A stretch of DNA of 64,000 bases, taken from the NCBI GenBank assembly GCA_000149265.1, contig CH003425.1, positions 21,325 to 85,324 of the forward strand. The letters run 5' to 3'. The stretch comes from Ciona savignyi (lineage: Eukaryota; Chordata; Ascidiacea; Phlebobranchia; Cionidae). The notes under the pieces are model-generated. The model was not told where the DNA came from. It saw nothing but the letters and a program-made list of their open reading frames with translations, and searched no databases. The position numbers and the translations under genes were made by a program. Position 1 is the first letter of the stretch, and each line of letters opens with the position of its first letter. Of the stretch, positions 45,723 through 59,900 are shown in pieces.

Positions 45723-46050
45723 TTAAAACTACGTTCTTTAAAAAATAGTGGGTTTCAAATTCATATGGGTTAGAAGTCATCTAGGTTCAAATTTGTGTTA
45801 GTTGATATTTGTGTGGGTGGAAACTCGTAAGGGTTTTTCTTTTTAATTAAGTAAAATATTATTTGTCGGATTATCTCGTCCCAGAGTCGGGATTATAAGT
45901 TATTCTAATTTGTTTGCAACTTAATCAATTTTTTTTTTATGATAGACGTATTTAAATAAACGGGATCAAAAGCAACATTACATTTTTTTTCTCTGGCAGA
46001 TAAGTTCAATCGGTCTTCAGAAAACCAATGGTTGTTGGATCGAAACTTAG

Positions 46051-46345
46051 TCCGGCCGGTTAGTCTGGTGGTTTAGTGCGACGCTTTTCAGTCGAAAGGT
46101 TGCAGGTTTAAACTGGCCGCTGCTAGTCGGTTGTATCCTTGGAAGGCACTTAACGGACATTGCCTGAACCCAGCGGATTAATAGGTTCTACCAAATTGAA
46201 GTAACGTGTCTATCATATACAACACACTGCAATAGCTCCGGTAACCCGACGGTGGGCGCGAGGTGATCCGACGATTGCCCGTGTGTTAACCCCATTGGTT
46301 TTCCCATTCACGGGGATAAACATGAATATCATATCCTATCCTAGC
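46051..46345 (+). mobile_element. tRNA-derived SINE family 1 copy, full length
   Basis: Complete plus copy from CCGGCCGGTTAGTCTGG to a TATCC tail, followed directly by the 3' part of a second copy (46340-46510). Confidence 0.85.
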
Positions 46346-49300
46346 CACTAGCTGGTTTGTTGTGTGCATGGGCAAGGCACTTATCGAGATTCTTACTACC
46401 ATTAAAGGAACTTCTCAATCATACACAGCACATTGCAATAGCTCCGGTAACCCGACTGTGGGCGCGAGTTGACCTGACGATTACCCGTGTGATAACACTC
46501 CCTGTATTTGCGAGGTAATCTGGCGACTGCCTTTGTGACAAAGCCCTTCGCGTTTTTCCATTCATGGAAATAAAAAATAAATGTTCCGCCCTAATTTACT
46601 TTCCAGGGACACAAACGTGAATAACGATTTTGAACTATTACATTTAAATTATATAAAGTCCCGAATACATCCAAGATATTTGCTTCAACTAATCGTTTTA
46701 AAGTTTAATTTATTTCCGCTAGGTGACAGTAAAGATTTGTTTTTATTTTAAACCAGTTAATAATTATGAATGAACTTTTTTATCCATTTTTTGTTTTTTG
46801 TTTCTCTTATGTAATGTCATTTACGAAAATAAATGCTCTTTTATATGGTCAGTAAAGAGGAAACAATTATTTAAACGGTATGTTTCAGGTTAATTAGTTA
46901 AGTAATTACTCTAGTAGCCTAATTTTTAGTCATTAAAATCGCTAAAAATTCCCAGAAATTATCGGTGTTCCAAAATGATATATTACCAAAATCAGACACC
47001 CGATACTTTATATCCTCAAATAAAATAAATTTTGTAAAAACTTCGTAGCCCAGTTTTGTTGTAACCACAAATAGCCTTAAGCTAAATATCCTTTAATCGC
47101 CGCAAGTTAAAATATCATTTCTTTTTAACATTCCCTACTGTTATGTGTATGGAAAAATACTAAACACCTCTACGACCTTGATTTAAATTGACCACGTGAA
47201 GTTTTGATTGACGTATGTGTCTGTATTGGACTTTGTACCTTCTTTGGTTGGGTAGTCTACCGAAACGCAGGACTCGAAAGTATGTCTAAATACTTCGCGC
47301 TACCGACCGAACACGCCCACTTTATGTTGTTTTATTTCCAGACGCTACTGGTCGTTCTAGTTTCATTTGTATAGTTACAACTCGAGCACTGCGTTTTCCG
47401 CGCGCGTACGAACACTCTGTTTTGTGCTGGTGATAGTAAAAAGAGACAAAACGTACAGCGGAGCGGTCTCTTGCGGTGTAGCTAGTATAGGAGAGGGCAT
47501 TCAAAGGTTGTTCGTTTTGTGTGCTTGTGGTATTGGCAGTCTAAAATGTGGCAGAGTGATACGTGGTACTACTACAGGGACATTATTGTGTGCTAGATTG
47601 TGGTATTGAAAGTTCAAAACAACGTATACCAATACTACAGAGAGACAGGAGAATTTAATATAATGCAAAACAATTATATACAGCACATTTAGTCTGAATT
47701 CGAAATTTGTGAAAATCTTAATTGTTTAGTTTTTAAATTCTTTTGGTTGGTATTCACATAAGGACTTATATTACAGGCTTGTTAACATACCCATATGTTT
47801 TAATAAGAAAAACTACAGCCTAGATACATTCGATAAATCGCAAAATTGCTATTATTTTGTCAATGTCAATATGGCCATAACATTTACTAAAGTAAAAGTG
47901 TGTTTAATATTTTTACAATTTGTCAAGAAAACTTTTTAATAGCCTACGTAAATTTGGTCAGATAATTTAAAATAAACATTTTTACCGTTACTGTAATCAT
48001 TATCAGCACGGAATAAATAATCTTTCAAAAATTATGCGATTTTTAGCATGTATTAATACTGTTGTTGCAACTAGAATTTTAAATTTTACAATGTTATTAG
48101 CAGTGCCGTAATTACTATTTTGTATTTGTTTTTTTGAGTCGGCTTAAAATAAACAATAAAATTTTAAATATTTTAAAATTAAATCGAGTTGGCTGTTTTA
48201 GCTAGGCTAAAAGGTATTTAATAGGAATAAAATAGACTAATTTTGGTAGTACTTTGCTAAACGTGGTTAAATGTAGAAATCTATTATATAATTGGTATTA
48301 AAAATTGTAATATGCATTTTATAGATAAGTACTGGTATATCGTTATTCACCAGTTAGGGACAACCTTTGCGACATGTTTATTACAACATGTTTAAAGTTT
48401 AACAGTCATTCATGTATCGGTAATAAAGTTAAAGAGTCAATTTTTTCTATAAATGCAAAATGTTTTATATTGAGGTTATGTCCTGATATCTTTTTGATGG
48501 TTTATTTAAGTTTGATTGATTTAACAAATGTATTCCGGTAACTGATTAAACACATCATCGCAGTATTTTATGTCCACGAATATTTAAGAATGGGATACTG
48601 GTTGATTTATATTGATTTAAAAACAGTGCATAATTTGTGAAAACACAAAAAAAACAAGATTATTTGGAAATCAAATTATGTAGTAAAGTGCCTCTCCTTG
48701 GTAAAGTCAACTAATAATTTAGGTTGTTGTCAAAAATAACCCTGAAAACTGGCACAAGGGCAGGGTTACATACCTTAATTGGTACATGATATTGATTTCT
48801 CATTCTGGTTGTTAAAATACTATTTTTTGTTAGTTTCAAAGTGATTTTGTGACAAAAAAATTCCACGTTCCATTTTAGTGCAGCAAATTCAATATTTGCT
48901 TAAATCAGTGTAACCAATGTCATTGTATGCACATAGTTTGTCAATATGTTTAACAAACTATGTATTTGTATGACATAACCATTGTCAATAAATTATCACG
49001 GTACCATTAAAGTGGTTATTCAATACCACATTTTTATTAACTGAAAATTAAAAAAAAATTACATAGAAATTAAAAAACTCTGTAAAGTAAGTAATTAATA
49101 TATTTATTTCTCCCACAAAATTAAACATTTATCAATCAAAAATAAATATTACAGGGATAACAACAGATTAAGACATAGGTAGTCATCAAATCAGCTGTTC
49201 CTATACATAACACATTATATGTCTCCTTACTTTCTGTGATAAACTGTGATTCTGACAAGCATAACTTAACATCTGTAATTGAGATAACAGATGTTACCAA

Positions 49301-49748
49301 TTCTAATGTTTACTTTCAGTCAAAAGTGTCTTAAGTATGTATATTAATGTATATAACCTTTTAAAATATGACAGAATTCTCATTTTCCATCCCTATAGAG
49401 TAATTGCATTTCTCACTTTTGCTTATAGAGTAATTTTTCCCTGTAGAGCTCACGAAATTTGCTCACGAAATTCTTATTTTTCCATCCTCTTAAGAGCAGT
49501 TGTAGTTTGTTTATAATAACTTCTTTTTTCACACAATCTATTTTAAGTACACTTGTTTAGTCAATGACTTTAAAGTACCTTTCCCAAGGACACAATCACA
49601 CAGAAATTGGTCAAAACTATGTAGAAAATGGTCAGGGTGAGGATCAAACCAATTACCCGTCTGGTTATCAACGTCATACTTTGCCCATAGAACCATAGTC
49701 CAATTGGTTGACACCCAGGTCAATTAGTTTATTTTTTACTCCTTAAAA

Positions 49749-49929
49749 CAGGCATGGGCAACATAAAGGAATTTTGACCACACGTGAAGGAATTTTGACC
49801 GGCTTGCAGACTATATCTAACCAAACCCTGTAATTATAATATTGAATACTATTCTTGTAATAATCCGGCCCACCAAGGACTTCATTTTCCCACATCTGGC
49901 TCGCGGACTAGAGAAGTTGCCCAACCCTG
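49749..49929. mobile_element. ~190-bp hAT-like MITE, copy 1
   Basis: The ends CAGGCATGGGCAAC and GTTGCCCAACCCTG are inverted. Flanks CCTTAAAA and CCCTTAAC may be a decayed 8-bp duplication. The same family occurs at 56369-56559, 61803-61988 and 63444-63630. This copy ends about 30 bp before the acceptor of the first CPT1 exon identified. Confidence 0.75.
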
Positions 49930-49957
49930 CCCTTAACCATTTAATTATTTTCCCCAG

Positions 49958-50024
49958 ATTTTTGCACTTAAGTTTTTATCGAAAAAAAAAATATATATTA
50001 TAATACTGTAAACTTATAAACAAC
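49958..50024 (+). promoter_or_regulatory. 5' leader of the CPT1 start exon, with 3' splice or trans-splice acceptor
   Basis: TTATTTTCCCCAG ends at 49957 and is a strong acceptor, giving a 67-nt leader before ATG 50025. A non-coding upstream exon or a spliced leader must join here. Confidence 0.55.
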
Positions 50025-53000
50025 ATGGCAGAAGCCCACGCCGCCGCTGCGTTTTCATTTTCTGTAACTCAAGAAGGACTTGATGTGCAGGTTAGTCTTG
50101 TAGTTTTGCTTGATTTTATTATTATATCCATACTATTAATATGCAGCTCAGAAGTATTAACCTATCAAATAACGTATACACATTTTTTGCGCTTATTTTA
50201 TAGCCTTTTTTAGAAATACAGCCATGTTACTGAAATAAGACACCATTCAAAACTTCTTTATTACCATCATCACATAAAATATATACACATTTTTTATGTC
50301 TATTTTCAGTCATATTAAAGACATTTAAAAAAAACAACCACTATACCTTGTCCTTTTTCATCAATACTAGATATATTTATTTAATATGTACATTTTGGTT
50401 GTAATATTGGTTTATGTTTCACACAAATTTAAAGTATAGTCTACACTCTACAGTAATCACCATGCATTTTTTTTAATCAATAAATCCTTTTAGCCAACTT
50501 AACAAATAATGTATTTAAATACTTGTAAAGAGTTAATGAATTAAATATGAACTAATTTGTTAAAATTAAATTGTAAGTTGTACAGTACCTACAGCTTATA
50601 GCTCTTAATTGTTCATTTGATCAATGGCTCCATTTTTCCCTTTCCCCTTAATTTGGATTTGATGTTTTAAACAAAAACATAATAAATCACACATATTTGC
50701 AATATAAACATCATAATATTGTGTGGTTTTTATTAAGGCGTTTCAAAGTAATTGAAAAATAAGGCTTTCTTGGAAATGTAATTTCATTAATAATTTATTA
50801 TTATGACGTTTTATTCTTTGGTATTTCTCGAAAATGCTATATTTAGCCTTTTTACTGCATGAAATAATTAAATAATGGAACTAAACTAAGCTAATTAAAG
50901 TGCTTAATACTATTGGTAGGTATTATAAGTTTTAATGTAATATACACTAATTAATTAAAACACTATAATGCATAAAGCAAAAAGGATTATAATCCAAAAT
51001 AAATCATTATTTTAAAAATTTGAAAACAAAAAAAAGGGGTTAAAATAATTGAAATAATTAAACTGTTTACCTTACAATTGTTTCAATTTATTTGACTTGT
51101 TATGAATATTTAATTAATTGCATTTTTCTAATAACTAAATGAGTTAATAATAGTCATGGCAATTAAAATTATTTTGATTTTTTACATTCATCTAAAATTT
51201 TTAATTTAAGTTATTTTCTAAAATTACATCACATCACATATTATTCATTTTAAAAAATTTTTAAACAAAAAATGTTTTAAACTGGTGGTGGTTACCCTTT
51301 TAATCTATAAATTTACCCCCATTTTAAATATTTAATTAAACTTTTCTTCCAGATTTCCCATGAGGCACTTAGAGCTGTATATTTCTCGGGTGTTCGATCT
51401 TGGAGGAAACGTTTCACGCGATTCTGGGTAAGTTCATCTTATCTTCCAACAATAAAACAACAAAGCAGGGTGAAGGTAATGAGTATGAGGTCGCAGGAGA
51501 CTGTTAACCCAACGATTACCCGTGTGATAACAGTCCCCTGCGTTTTTAACAAAACCTATCGTACAAAATTGTATTTTTCTGTAAATAGTGTAATATAAAC
51601 ATTTTAATTTTAATGCAGTACAGTGCACCAGTCTAAATAGTATCTTATATATTTGTATATTTATTTTAAAAAATTGTTTTATATAGAAACTATTACACAA
51701 TATTAAATGATTAAACAAATTTTATTAATAATTTTAAATCAAATTTTTAGAAAAACTCAATTTATATTCCAATATGAGCCCCTAATTAAAAAATAGTTCA
51801 GAATCATTTTTAGTTATCCAAATTTTCATTCTGTAATAAATACTCCCTTACATTTTATACTGATGCTGGGTTTACAAATAATTGATAAATTTTCTATTTA
51901 TTTTCTGGTTTTAAATTAAATATGGATAGTTATTTTTCAATACCCTTATATTGACAAAGCTATTATGCGTGTGTATTTTAATGGCTGTTTGTATATTTAA
52001 TAATAATAATAGTTATTTGCAGCAGCGTCAGAATATCGGTCTGCATCATCTATAAAGTATTTTCAACAATAAACCAAAAATATGACTTTTATGATATTAG
52101 CCTGACGATATACTTAGGTTTATAGATAATTTATTAAAGTACCAGCTTAATATTTCACCATCAATCATGTTGTAATAAATGTTATAGGAAATAGGATAGG
52201 ATATACATGTTTATCCCTATGAATGGGAAAACCAAGGGGGTTAACACACAGGCAATCGTCAGATTACCTCGCGCCCACCGTCGGGTTACCGGAGCTATTG
52301 AAGTGTGTTCAGGCAAGTGCCTTGATATAAAGTCTAACAAGATAAAACGTCTTTAGATATAACAAGATATAACGTACCTAGATTTTATGTCTAACAAGAT
52401 AAAACGTCTCTGGATATAACGGTATAACGTCTAGACATAACGTCCAACAAGCTATTTCTATGCTTAACACTCATGAAACATTCAAAATTATCTTTTATTC
52501 CAGAACCGCGTGTTGAACGGGGTTTTCCCCGTCAAATACACAAGTCTGCTCGCCTTTTATGGAATCGTACTCTTGTTATCATTCCTCAATTATGACATCA
52601 CATGTGGCTTTAATGACAAAGTCCATCCTTGGCTATTTTCATCGTGAGTCTTATTTGAATAATCGTTTATTGGTTTTATGCGTTTATTGCTTAATTTTTA
52701 ACCAATGTTTAGTTAGGGTAACTGAATAACCCTATGCACGCTGTATATAAACCAGACACACACCATAAATTCAAATTCTTTTACATTCTTTATCATAGCT
52801 GTTAAGTAGTCTGAATCTGTCATAAGCTTTTTTTTCAAAAGTACCAAGTGTACAATATTATAAAACCATGTCTACGTTTATACGTTTATATGTTATATGG
52901 CAATGTGATTATATTGTTTCATTTAAATATAAAACATTACATTTATTTAAGTCATTAAGCATATTTGTATATCACATTGGGGTGTTGGGTTATAATTTAG

Positions 53001-56000
53001 AAGAAAAGTGTGTTTTTGCACCCTAACTTTACGCCTTTGTTACCAAATACATGCTAGGGTGCAATTTGCACCTTTGACGCCCTTCTAACTTTACACCTAC
53101 AGACTAATATGCACTTTGTTAAAATCTGGCTAATGTCAATATAGCCCTATATTACTGATTAGTTAATTAATATTTTACGACATTAGTTAATACCCAATAT
53201 TACTGTAGAAAATGCATTTAAAGATAAAGTGTAAATCACCGGCACCTCTAACTTAATAGCTCGTACTGTTGGTTTTAATAAATGTGGCTTATGTCTTTGT
53301 AACTCGATTATACTAGTTAATTAGTACGGTATTTTATTATATAAGTTAATACCCAATATTACTGTATTAAATGCATTTAAGGATAAGGTTTAAATCCCTA
53401 GCACCCCAAACTTTACAGCTACGTACTATTTTTTTAAATAAATATGGCTTATGTTATCATAACCCTGAGTTTGCACTTTTGGCTTTAAGCCAATATATCA
53501 TAACCTTACTTTAAGCCTTCATACTGCGTTTTGTTAAAATCTACTTTATATCACTATAGCACGATATAAAATCTACTTTATATCACTATAGCACAATATA
53601 AGTTAATCAGTTCATTAGAATTTTATTATATTAGTTAATACCCGAGCCGATACTACTGTAGAAGAAAATTTAATGATAACGTTAAAATCCCTGGCCTTAC
53701 AACTCTGTACTAATTTGCATATTATTAAAATCTGACTTATGTCACTTTTATTCTTCGTTACTTATTTGTTAATTAGTATTTGGGTCCAGGCAATGTCCGT
53801 AAATGCCTTGTCCAAGGACACAACCGACTAGCTAGCGACCAGTTTCGTACCTGCAACCTTTCGATTGAAAGGCGACGCACTTAACCGTTAGACCAATGGG
53901 CCGGTGAATATTAAACTTAATACCCAATATTATGGCTGCAGGAGAACATTTATAACATGGAACCTGTCACACCTGGTATCAAGCACACTGTTATGGCTAA
54001 TGGCCGTGTTGGTGATTCGATATTCCCTCAAAATGTTGCTATGCTATCAAGGATGGATGTTTGAACCAAGGGGGCGAATGTCGATCAAAACAAAGTTATG
54101 GGCGGTAGGTCGTGGTTTTTGAATTTGGTGAATTATAAGTATAAGTTGCTATGGCTTCAGAAAGGGTTATACTGCAGAACTTGTAATATAAATATACGGT
54201 TTTCAATCTGATAATATCTTCATAAGGAACATCTGTGCACTAAAATTCTTGGTTCATTAAAATCTTCCATATTCGTCCGACCGGTTAGTCTGCTGGTTTA
54301 GTGCGACGCCTTTCAACCGAAAGGTTTAAAGTTTGAAACTAGTCGCTAAACTAGTCGGCTGTGTCCTTGCACAAGGCAGTTAACAACCATTGCCTGAACC
54401 CAGCGGATTAATGGGTTCTACCAAACTAAGGGAACGTATGAATCATACACAACACAATACAATAGCTCCGGTAACCCGACGATGGGTGCAAGGTGATCTG
54501 ACGATTTCCCTTGTGTTAACCCCCTTGGTTTTTCCATTCACAGGGATAAACAGAAATATCGCATCCGAACCCATTATTGCTTATACAGAGTCCTAAAATC
54601 TAATAAAACATCTTAATAATCATATTCAACACAGTAAAATAACTCCAGTTAACCATTCAACACAGAAAAATAACTCCAGTTAGTTTTACTCCAGTAAATC
54701 ACATGAAAAAACACAACATCCTTATAATCATAAATTCTCGACAGCTCTGCACCAAAATACTCGGTGGAACGAACCCGAAGCTCTACAGCTACCAAGCCTC
54801 CTTGCCAAGAATGCCGGTTCCACCATTAAAGAGCACAATCGAGCGATATCTGACCAGCGTACGACCTTTACTGGATGACAAGGATTATGACGCAATGAAA
54901 TCTCTATCGGAGGAATTCCTTTCGACGATTGCTTCGAAGCTACAAAGATATCTGGTGTTGAAGTCGTGGTGGGCAACCAACTACGTTTCTGACTGGTAAG
55001 TAGTCTTTTGTTTTTATAATTTTTTTTTTTATAATATTTATTTTTTATTAAAAGTTTTATTATTTTTTATATTATTTTTTTTTAAAAAAGATGAATTTTT
55101 TTTTTTAAATTTATTTTTTATAAAAAAACATAAAAAATAGAGAATTTAATGAAAATTACGAATAGACAGCTATTATTTTACAGTATAGATCCTTTAACAG
55201 TTAATTAAAAATAAGGATTCATTCTTTATGAAAAAAATAAAAAATATAACAAAATTAATGAAAATTATGAAAAGACAGCTATTATTTTACAGTATAGATC
55301 CTTTAACAGTTAATTAAGAATAAAACATCCCCAGCTATTAATTCTTAATGATACAGTCTGCTTGTTTGTCTTAATAAATATTTCATACTCCCATTTTTAT
55401 AAAATTCCCTTCATTTAAATACAACCATAGTTTACAGGCCAAGTTCTATTCTGTATATTGCATAATAAGATATGTATGTTAATAATTTTAAACAAAATAA
55501 AACCAGGTTTTTTGTGCTATTTTAATTGAATCATTTTTTGAAAAATAATAAAAACGTTAACATACATTATATGTTGTTGTTGGTTCTGAAATGGTAATTA
55601 TTAATATTTGTAAATTATTTTCATAAATTTTTGGCAAATAAAGCTTTCTTAATATTGTGAAACTGGTTAATTAATAGGGCTGCGAAAAATTAACGGTTAA
55701 CCACGGTTAACCGTTTTTATGGTTAACCGTCACGTCAAATTTTAACCGTTTAACCGTTTTTTAACAACTCTTTTTTGGAACTCTTTATCTGTTCGTTGGT
55801 TGGTAAAACGCACACTTTCATGACATGAAATACCTGACTGACAACAGTAAAAAATATATACCACTTAGGTTTTTTTACTCATTAAGGTATTTTTTACAAT
55901 GTTTTTAACTGTAAAAAAAGAATTTGTGGCACAGAATCCTTAAAATCGCAACCTATATAACACACACGTTCATTCATATTTTGAAACGTTACTTTACCGC

Positions 56001-56950
56001 CCACATTTAATTGGGCGTAATTGCGTTTTAATAATCTTCAAATATACATAACTCCATTCACACGTTGATTGTTTCATTATTAACGTAATATAAGCAACCA
56101 TTCACACGTCGATTGTTTGATTGTCAACGTAATATACGCACCATTCACATGTCGATTGTTTGATTGTAACGTAATATAAGCAACCATTCAGACGTCGATT
56201 GTTTGATTGTCAACGTAATATAAGCAACCATTCAGACACTGATTGTTTGATTTTTAACTCAATATTACGCATTACAATCAAAGTTATACTATGTGTCTTA
56301 AGGTGACAACCTAAAACCCTTTTTAAAGGCATAAATTAAAGAACTTCATAGCATTTGGTTGTTTTAAGTAGGCATGGGCAACATACAGCCCACAGACGGG
56401 GTCCAGACAGTGAAGGAATTTTGACCGGCCCGCACACTGCATCTAACCATAGCCTACCTTGTAATAAACATATTGAATAATATTCATGTAATAATTCAGC
56501 CCACCAAGAAATTCATTTTCCCATATCTGGCCCGCCGACTAGAGAAGTTGCCCACCCATGTTTTAAAGGCTGAATACTGCAATTAAAATAAATATTGCAA
56601 TTAGAATAATAGACATAATAATCAATAAAGAACAGAGCTTGAAATCTCTTGTGCTCTACATATGATCAATAATATTGGTGTTTAGGGAAAACCTGTGTTT
56701 TCTACAAACTGTATATGCATTGTAAGCATAAAACTGTCAGTTTGGTATAACAAAATTGTTGCTTCAGTTTTTATTCAACCAATTAATCCAGTCGGCTCAA
56801 AGCTGTTAACAACCTAATATTTAGACGTTGTTATTAACAATTTACGGCCTTAAAATAAACAGACATGATTAACAAACTCAAAACCAGAAAATCAGGTTTT
56901 ATACCACATGTTTTTTTGTTTTGTTTTTGGATTGTGTTACTTGGTTGATG

Positions 56951-56993
<43 letters not shown>

Positions 56994-59900
56994 TTATGGA
57001 TAAATGTATAATCATACTAAATAAAACACATTTGCGTTTTAAAATCTAGCCCAGTGGTATTCAACCAAAATGAATGAAAAATGACAGTAATTAAACACTA
57101 CAAAAGTATAACGACACCGAATAAAACATGCTCTACATTACAACATTTATTTTTTTATAATTGTTTGCTATAATTTGTATATAATGTTATATATGTATAT
57201 ATGAGCTGCGTTCGTGGTGTTTAACTACTTAACTCTTTCCCTCCCAACTCGCCATATATGGCGAGTTGGTGGGAAAACATGGTATCCCGTCTGTCCATAA
57301 ATGGATACAAATCTAAAAAACGATTTCTCCGCAATGCGTAATGGTAGAGACCTCAGCTATGGCTCATTCGATCAAGGAAACCCTATATTTTATTCTCTGT
57401 GATTATCGTGGAGAAATATTAAAAATGCGAGGAGTGATAGCCTTTCTTTTTCAAGGCTTCGCCTCTTATTTCTATCGATTTTACACGAATTTACACGTGA
57501 CTAACTCAGCCAATAGGAGTCGTGTTAACTTGCAGAGAAGCTCTTTTTGTCAAGCAAGTCTTTCTTTACATTCTCTGTGAATTTCGTGCCGTTGACATAA
57601 AAAGGAGAGCGTTGGTGACGTTTTCGCAGCAAGCGGTTATGCTTCGTGTTCACCAAAGCATGAATCCAGCTGGGCCTGCTGAGCGCACGATAAAGAAAAA
57701 GGCGGCGAGACTAGCTAGTTCAGTGTGCCCTGCTTTGAAGAATATTGGATATAGTATTTGCGTTTGTTTGGTTTTGTATGCCCTTTTTACACTTCCTTCA
57801 CTGTTCTTTTTTATACTTTTTACTATTTTAGTTCTACAAAACTAAAAACTTCAATGCGTTTTGGTTCAAGTTTTCATAATATAGTCAGAAAAAATGGAAA
57901 TTTCAATTACAAATAGTAAAAAAACTACTGAAGATAGAAATACAGTTCGAATTTTCCTGAGTACAAAAACTATTAGACAATCTACATTCCAATTTTCATA
58001 TCATTTGGGAATTCCAATAATAAGTGAGTATTTCGTTTGTCAGTGCACCTCAAATTTTTCAAAGTCGAACAGAATTTTCTTTGCATAAAAAGTGGTGTTC
58101 ACTAAAGTTTACATAATATATTCTTTATTAGAGGTAGATTTTAGATGTGCAGCTTGTTGAAAAGAGGGACAAATTATCTTTCCAACCATACTAAATATTA
58201 AATCATAGCATAAACTTTAGAAAAACTGTGCTAATTTGAAAATGACTAAAAATTGTAAAAAACACTGCGGGACAGCATGTTTAAATTAATGCATTTGGCC
58301 GGGAGTGAAAGAGTTAAGGGACTATGCTGAAGAAATTTATAGCGGGCGATCCACTGGTAAACCACATCAATTTTGCTACTATGTTTCATGCCACCGTAAC
58401 GGTGCATACAGGCATTAATTAAAAGACAAAAAGAATGCGAATCTGCTGCAGTTTCCCCAAAATTCAAATTTAAACCACTGGTTTACCAATGGTTTTGTAA
58501 ATATTACCACTAAAATTATTTTGCACTTGACATACGATCAACAAATGTGTTATTTAAAAACTTGTGTTCCTGGTTAGAAATCATATAAATCTATTATTCA
58601 CAATATGATCTTTGGTGAAAAAAAAACAACAAAAAATGTATCTCATAATATGAACTTTAGTGAAAAAAAAGAAATAAACACACAGTGTGTTAAACACAAC
58701 GTACTTTCACAATTATTTAGGCGGTCAACCACACATAGGTCAAAGCTATAAGTTTACAAACACTGTTTAGGTTACATAAGGTATAAATAAAGAGCAAACA
58801 TGTTCAATTTTTTTCGCACTTCCAGACTTTTGAAAAACTTGGCGCCTATGACACACCACCTCAACAATATGATCTTTAGTAAAAAAACAAATAAATCCAT
58901 ATTACCGTGTTATCTTTCCCAGGTGGGAGCAATATGTCTACCTTGCCGGTCGTGGTCCAATCATGGTAAACTCCAACTACTACGGGATGGACCTGCTATA
59001 CCATGTTCCGACCAACATACAGACATCCCGTGCAGCTAATGTGGTCCATGCTTTATTCGCCTTTAGATCCACTCTGGATAAGGAAATGATTAAACCGGTA
59101 AGTTTGGCCAATAATTATGGAGGTTTTACGTATTAAATCTTACAGGGGGATAGTGAAAATTAATTAATGCAATGATCTCTTTGTGTCTCTTCTTCTTTTT
59201 GTCGATGGTTTAGTTAGGTTAATTTTTTGCGGTGGTAGGGCCTAATGGCTAACATGACCGATTCTTATACCCGTCCATATAAAAAAATTGATTCTTGGTG
59301 ATGCACTCATCTAGGTTCCAAACTCGAAATTTATCCTGGTTAAGACAATATTTTGTCTCTTGAAAATATTTCATGATAATTGTCTGCTTGCAGAGCTTAA
59401 ATATAGACAATAAACTGCAATAGCTCCGGTCTCTAAACAGTGGACAAAACAATCTTGATGGCTACCTCTGTAACCCTCTAACATTGGTCATAAATCTAGT
59501 CGGTTGTGTTTTTGGGAAGGTACTTAGCGTACATTGTCTCTATTCGGTAGATTACTGAATTTTAAAAAGAAACATCTTAATCATGCACAACACAACACAC
59601 TGCAATAGCTCCGGTAACCCAACGGTGTGCACGAATTAATCTGACGATTATCCGTGTGTTAACCCCCTTGCGTTTGTTTACCCATTCAGTGTTATTACTT
59701 TTAAACATTTCATTTCCTTAAATTTTCCACCAAATTCCCATCATTTTATACCCATTCACCCCAGATCAAAGTAAATGGGGTTGTACCACTCTGTAGCTCC
59801 CAGTACGAACGAGTGTTCAACACTTGCAGGACACCCGGTGTTGAATCAGGTACGTTTATATGAATTTGGAAGCTTAATATGTTCAATTATGTCCATGGAT

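Larger units (their letters stand above)
42681..49957. other. gene-free interval with repeats upstream of CPT1
   Basis: No exon could be supported. It holds a diverged direct duplication (about 43140-43330 and 43460-43640), a foldback repeat (44117-44386), a MITE (45000-45170), a 30-bp tandem repeat (45570-45722) and SINE family 1 copies (46051-46345 and 46340-46510). The stretch 47280-47600 is richer in G+C and CG dinucleotides than its surroundings and could include the CPT1 promoter. Further non-coding CPT1 exons may lie here. Confidence 0.5.

Noticed and set aside
47367-47609. 80-codon plus-strand frame in a G+C-richer patch
   Set aside because: No recognisable domain, no splice-supported partner, and an equally long frame on the other strand. 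More likely promoter-proximal sequence of CPT1.
54728-54976. 82-codon frame on the minus strand
   Set aside because: It is a shadow of the CPT1 exon 54745-54995.
55676-55770. GGTTAACC-rich block resembling another DNA transposon end
   Set aside because: One end (AGGGCTGCGAAAAATTAACG with repeated GGTTAACCG words) is visible, but I found neither the opposite end nor a target duplication.
57341-58088. three overlapping short frames
   Set aside because: They lie inside the piggyBac-like element, show no transposase motifs and overlap in different frames, so they are not called genes.
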